Shown piece by piece: positions 32,369 to 35,352 of a stretch of 35,352 bases of DNA (position 1 is its first letter; each line of letters opens with the position of its first letter). A program made the position numbers and the translations under genes. The stretch comes from Chelatococcus sp. (GTDB taxonomy: Bacteria; Pseudomonadota; Alphaproteobacteria; Rhizobiales; Beijerinckiaceae): contig QFQY01000047.1 in NCBI GenBank assembly GCA_003248805.1, positions 1 through 35,352 on the forward strand, in the 5' to 3' direction. The notes below the pieces were generated by a model. The model did no database searches. It was given only the letters and a program-made list of their open reading frames with translations, and was not told the origin of the DNA.

Positions 32369-32852
32369 GGTTCGACCCCTGTCCGGCGTTGTTTGATGCC
32401 GGTATGTCCCTGTTGCCAGAAGACGATGCGCCGCGACCGGCCAGCAGGTGGTTAACGCCCGAATCTGAACGGTTATTCAGGTTAAACGGAGGTGGCCGGG
32501 CGTGGTTGCGAGGTCGTTACTGCCGGCGGGTTTTTCGAAGCCGTGTCCGAGCGGATCCCCACGACCTGGCCGCGCGTCGTTTCCCCAACGCGCGCGTTCA
32601 TCGCGAGACCGTCGCAGGACACGGCGCCCCGCGAGGAATTCCGAGCATCGACCCGAAAAACGGATCGCGGCCCTTGGCAAAAAACCGATGCCGAGCCAGC
32701 GAGATAGAGAGCCGGGGCGCGGACGGCTTCCGGTCTGATACTCGTCGGCTCAGCCCCCGACGACGGAACATCTCCGCCCCCGACCGAGGCGTCACAGCGG
32801 CGAATAGCGGCTCCGCGCAGGCACGGCCTCGGTGCGGCCGCGGGCAGGTTCG
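32369..32852. other. Intergenic region, about 480 bp, with a decayed palindromic repeat
   Basis: No convincing gene. Short open frames on both strands are Arg-rich and have no ribosome binding site. A diverged copy of the 48-bp palindrome lies at 32644-32692. AT-richer DNA around 32440-32490 (GGTTAAACGG, TTATTCAGG) could hold the promoter of the 145-aa hypothetical gene. Confidence 0.4.
32644..32692. repeat. Diverged copy 2 of the 48-bp palindrome
   Basis: AGCATCGACCCGAAAA ... AAAAAACCGATGCC aligns along its whole length with 3079-3126; the differences are mostly point changes. Both flanks keep AGCATCG and CGATGC ends. Confidence 0.6.
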
Positions 32853-33530
32853 TCAGGCCGGCTGCGTCCGCGCCAGGCCGAGCACGCCCGGCAACTCGCC
32901 GAAATCCGCCAGCGTGTGGCGCGCGCCGAGCGAGACGAGCGTCTGCACCGGCTGGAAGCCCCAGGACACCGCGACCGGCGTGACGGCGGCGGCGACGGCC
33001 ATCTCGATGTCGAAGGAGCTGTCCCCGACCATGGCGGTCCGCTCCGGCCGCGCGCCGGTCTCCGACATCGCCCGCAGGATCATGCCCGGATGCGGCTTGG
33101 ACGGGGCGTCGTCGGCCGTCTGGACCGTGTGGAACAGGTCGCGCCAGCCATAGCGCTCGATGATGTAGTCGGCGCCGCGCCGGGACTTGCCGGTGGCGAC
33201 GCCGAGCCTGAGCCCCGGACGCTCCGCGAGCCGCTCCAGTGTCTCGGCGACGCCCGGATAGAGCGGCTCCTCGAAAGCGGCCTCGGTCTCGGCGCGAAGG
33301 CGCATCGCGTTGAAGACCTCCTTGTAGGTCTCCGTCAGCGCCTCGTCCGGCACCGGCAGGCCCGCCAGCCGCATCAGGGCGATGTTGAGCGTCAACCCGA
33401 CGACGCCGAGCCCCGCCTCGCGCCCGGGATGCTCGAGCCCGTGACGCGCGAACGTCTCCACCTGCGCCCCGAGGAGAATCGCCTCGGAATTGATCAGCGT
33501 GCCGTCGAGATCGAAGATGATGAGGTCCAT
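32853..33530 (-). CDS. HAD-superfamily hydrolase, phosphoglycolate phosphatase-like
   Basis: 225 aa. HAD motif I at the start is DLDGT (Asp7 and Asp9 in MDLIIFDLDGTLINSE), motif II is GVATGKS, the conserved Lys is in DDAPSKPHPGMI, and motif IV is MVGDSSFDIEMA. A helical cap domain of subclass IA lies at residues 15-80. The product is a Mg-dependent phosphatase, similar to Gph and PGMB, with its substrate unknown. In alphaproteobacteria a HAD phosphatase often sits close to an RluC-type synthase gene, as here, with a PsiF-repeat gene in between. Confidence 0.85.
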   Translation of the reverse strand: MDLIIFDLDGTLINSEAILLGAQVETFARHGLEHPGREAGLGVVGLTLNIALMRLAGLPVPDEALTETYKEVFNAMRLRAETEAAFEEPLYPGVAETLERLAERPGLRLGVATGKSRRGADYIIERYGWRDLFHTVQTADDAPSKPHPGMILRAMSETGARPERTAMVGDSSFDIEMAVAAAVTPVAVSWGFQPVQTLVSLGARHTLADFGELPGVLGLARTQPA

Positions 33531-33570
33531 GCCGGCGCTTTATCGCTTGGTGATGTCGCACGGAACCGCT

Positions 33571-33669
33571 GCGTCATCCCGGACAAGCTGCGAAGCAGCG
33601 CCGCTCCGGGATCCATCGTCGAGCTCCGGAGCCTTTCGATGGATCCCGGGGCGAGCCCGGGATGACGGC
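33571..33669. repeat. REP-like intergenic element, family A copy 2
   Basis: Same layout as 3201-3300: starts GCGTCATCCCGGACAAGC, centre ATCCATCG...CGATGGATCCCGGG, ends GGGATGACGGC. It lies upstream of the HAD gene, in the space between it and the PsiF-repeat gene. Confidence 0.8.
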
Positions 33670-33766
33670 ATGGTTCCGAGAAACCCGGTATGCTTTAGCC
33701 CGGATCGGAAGCACGATCCATGGCGCCGCCGTCATGGCGCCTGCGCCTCCTGCCGCTGCGAGCGGC

Positions 33767-34261
33767 TCAGGAACGCGCCTCGGCCGCGCAGCTCTCGACC
33801 GCCTTGCGGAGATCGGCGCCGTCGAGCCCCTTGCCCCGCGCCTCCTTGCGGCATTCGGCCCGCTGGGCGAGATCGGGCCGCTTCGCGTTGAAACAGGCGG
33901 TCAGGGCCGCAGTCCGCTCCCCGCCCGAAAGGCCGCGCCCGTCGATCTCGGCCTTGCAGGCCGCGCGGACGGCGACGGCGGTCGGCTTGCCGTCGCGGGT
34001 GACGCCGTCGCGCGCATAGAGCCGCACGCCGGGGAACTTCGCCTGGATGCAGTCGCGCATCGCCGCGCGCAGATCGTTGCCCGAAAGGGCGACATGGTCC
34101 GCCAGGCATTCCTGGCGTGCCTTGGCGCGGGCGGCGCGCGGAACCGGCTCGTCGGCGGATGCAACGGCGACGGCCTCGGAAGCGACGGGCCTGGGCGCCT
34201 GCGCGGCGGCGGCACCGGCAAAAGCGGCCATCAGGCCGGACAGCAAGAGAACGAAACGCAT
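33767..34261 (-). CDS. Secreted protein with three PsiF-like repeats
   Basis: 164 aa from ATG 34261, chosen because GGGGAG lies seven bases before it; GTG 34276 would add five residues. Signal peptide MRFVLLLSGLMAAFAGAAAAQA. The mature part has three Cys-bounded units: ECLADHVALSGNDLRAAMRDC (Cys52-Cys71), ACKAEIDGRGLSGGERTAAL...C (Cys102-Cys123) and ECRKEARGKGLDGADLRKAV...C (Cys137-Cys158). Each has C-x18-20-C with GL-x-G and a charged helix, as in E. coli PsiF, a phosphate-starvation protein of unknown function that has two such units. Each pair probably forms a disulphide in the periplasm. It lies between the HAD and RluA-family genes. Confidence 0.75.
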   Translation of the reverse strand: MRFVLLLSGLMAAFAGAAAAQAPRPVASEAVAVASADEPVPRAARAKARQECLADHVALSGNDLRAAMRDCIQAKFPGVRLYARDGVTRDGKPTAVAVRAACKAEIDGRGLSGGERTAALTACFNAKRPDLAQRAECRKEARGKGLDGADLRKAVESCAAEARS

Positions 34262-34360
34262 CTGGCAGCTCCCCACAAAATGAACGGAACAAAATTAGAA
34301 CATACTCGCGCATGTTCCGCAATCGTTCTCTTCCCTTTCGTCAGGCCGTCCCCTCGAGCG

Positions 34361-35350
34361 CTATTCGTCCGGCGCCTCCACGATGGGATCGTAGGGCGCG
34401 TCGTCGAAGCCGAGCAGGTTCCAGGACTGGCGCATATGCGGCGGCAGCGGCGCGCTGACGTCGATCGTGCCCTTGCCGCGCGGATGCGGCACCACGATCC
34501 GCCGCGCCAGCAGATGCAGCTTGTTCTGAATGCCGCCGGGCAGTTCCCAGTTCTGGATGTTGAAGTATTTCGGATCGCCGACGATCGGGTGGCCGATATG
34601 GGCGGCGTGCGCACGCAGCTGGTGGGTGCGGCCCGTCACCGGCTTCAGCGAGAGCCAGGCGAGCTTCTGCGCCGCGGTCTCCACCACGGCGTAATAGGTC
34701 ACCGCATGCATCGCGCCATCGTCGCCATGCTTCGCCACGGCCATGCGCTGGTCGCCGTCATTGGCTTCCTCGCGGGCGAGATAGGTCGAGACCCGCCCCT
34801 GCCGCACGCGCGGCACGCCGGCCACCAGCGCCCAGTAGATCTTGCGGGCCGAGCGCGAGCGGAAGGTCTTGGCGAGCGTCGCGGCGGCGAAACGCGATTT
34901 CGCGATGACGAGGCAGCCGGCGGTGTCCTTGTCGAGCCGGTGGACGAGGCGCGGCTTCTGCCCGTCCTTGCCGGTGAGGGCCTCCAGCATCTTGTCGACA
35001 TGCCGGGTGGTGCCCGAGCCGCCCTGCACGGCGAGGCCGGCGGGCTTGTTCAGCACCATGACGTCGTCATCCTCGTAGAGGGTGATCGAACGCAGGAAGC
35101 CGATCGTGTCGGCATCGGCCTTGGGCGAGCGCGGGCGCTCGGCCTGCGGCTCGAGCTTCAGCGGCGGGATGCGCACGGTCTGGCCGGCCTCGAGCCTGTC
35201 CTTGCTGTCGGCGCGCTTGCCGTCGACGCGCAGCTCGCCCTTCCGGACGATGCGCTGGATATGGCTGAAGGAAAGCTGCGGGAAGCGCGCCTCGAGGAAG
35301 CGGTCGATCCGCATCTCGTTCTCGTCCGGCGTCACCACGAGCTGCTGCAC
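34361..35350 (-). CDS. rluC: RluA-family ribosomal large-subunit pseudouridine synthase (RluC-like), N-terminus at window edge
   Basis: Turns uridine into pseudouridine in 23S rRNA. An S4 RNA-binding domain at residues 13-75 (MRIDRFLEARFPQLSFSHIQRIVRKGELRVDG) is followed by the synthase domain with the catalytic motif HRLDKDTAG (Asp140), then PVTGRTHQLRAHAAHIGHPIVGDPKY. The sequence matches RluC of alphaproteobacteria; E. coli RluC modifies positions 955, 2504 and 2580. GTG 35350 is the first possible start in the window, only two bases from the end, so the true start may lie just beyond it. No membrane or signal features. Confidence 0.9.
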   Translation of the reverse strand: MQQLVVTPDENEMRIDRFLEARFPQLSFSHIQRIVRKGELRVDGKRADSKDRLEAGQTVRIPPLKLEPQAERPRSPKADADTIGFLRSITLYEDDDVMVLNKPAGLAVQGGSGTTRHVDKMLEALTGKDGQKPRLVHRLDKDTAGCLVIAKSRFAAATLAKTFRSRSARKIYWALVAGVPRVRQGRVSTYLAREEANDGDQRMAVAKHGDDGAMHAVTYYAVVETAAQKLAWLSLKPVTGRTHQLRAHAAHIGHPIVGDPKYFNIQNWELPGGIQNKLHLLARRIVVPHPRGKGTIDVSAPLPPHMRQSWNLLGFDDAPYDPIVEAPDE

Positions 35351-35352
35351 GC

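Noticed and set aside
32477..32680. A 67-codon minus-strand frame in the intergenic region
   Set aside because: Arg-rich, no ribosome binding site, and it overlaps the decayed palindromic repeat.

Overview
The window comes from a GC-rich alphaproteobacterial chromosome. It most resembles Hyphomicrobiales (Rhizobiales) of the Bosea, Methylobacterium or Chelatococcus kind. The reasons are the gene repertoire (folate-dependent TrmFO, an IalB-like protein, a DUF1127 small protein, PccA/MccB/isovaleryl-CoA dehydrogenase, a RluC-type synthase near a HAD phosphatase), the high GC of almost all genes, and several families of intergenic palindromes typical of that group. The genus is inference.

Layout. 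1-1.5 kb: a visibly AT-richer segment with one unrecognised 450-aa gene, probably the edge of an acquired island. 1.4-4.0 kb: a gene-poor stretch, a small Cys-rich gene interrupted by an in-frame TGA, an IalB-like secreted protein, a block of palindromic repeats, and a DUF1127 gene. 4.0-10.2 kb: trmFO, then on the minus strand yajC-secD-secF followed by homologues of the mitochondrial complex I assembly factors NDUFAF3 and NDUFAF6. 10.2-17.1 kb: a DUF815 ATPase, an SDR, a cardiolipin synthase/EEP phosphatase pair, the beta subunit of methylcrotonyl-CoA carboxylase, a glycine-zipper lipoprotein and lipB. 17.1-22.3 kb (plus strand): an orphan SpoA/FliN-domain protein, tRNA-Leu(GAG), an MgtE Mg2+ transporter, two tandem GH25 lysozymes and a ZntB/CorA transporter. 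22.4-23.9 kb: an rcnA-like Ni/Co exporter with a Cys-less DUF156 repressor and a clear palindromic operator. 24-29 kb: isovaleryl-CoA dehydrogenase, a GGCT-fold protein, a 58-aa two-helix membrane protein, DUF599, DUF3253, a YdcF-family protein and an LprI-like protein. 29-35.3 kb: a GST, propionyl-CoA carboxylase alpha, a hypothetical gene, a HAD phosphatase, a triple PsiF-repeat protein and an RluA-family pseudouridine synthase.

How the genes work together. Three enzymes of branched-chain amino-acid/propionyl-CoA catabolism (MccB, Ivd, PccA) are scattered rather than in one operon, and each carboxylase lacks its partner subunit here. Several genes handle cations (MgtE, ZntB, RcnA) and several act on the envelope or membrane (SecDF-YajC, Cls, GH25 pair, YdcF, LprI-like). 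No CRISPR array, transposase, rRNA or intact prophage was seen. The less ordinary signals are the TGA-interrupted gene, the secretion/complex I assembly operon, the Cys-less repressor with its operator, the GH25 pair, and a set of unrelated REP-like elements that share GTCAT...ATGAC ends.
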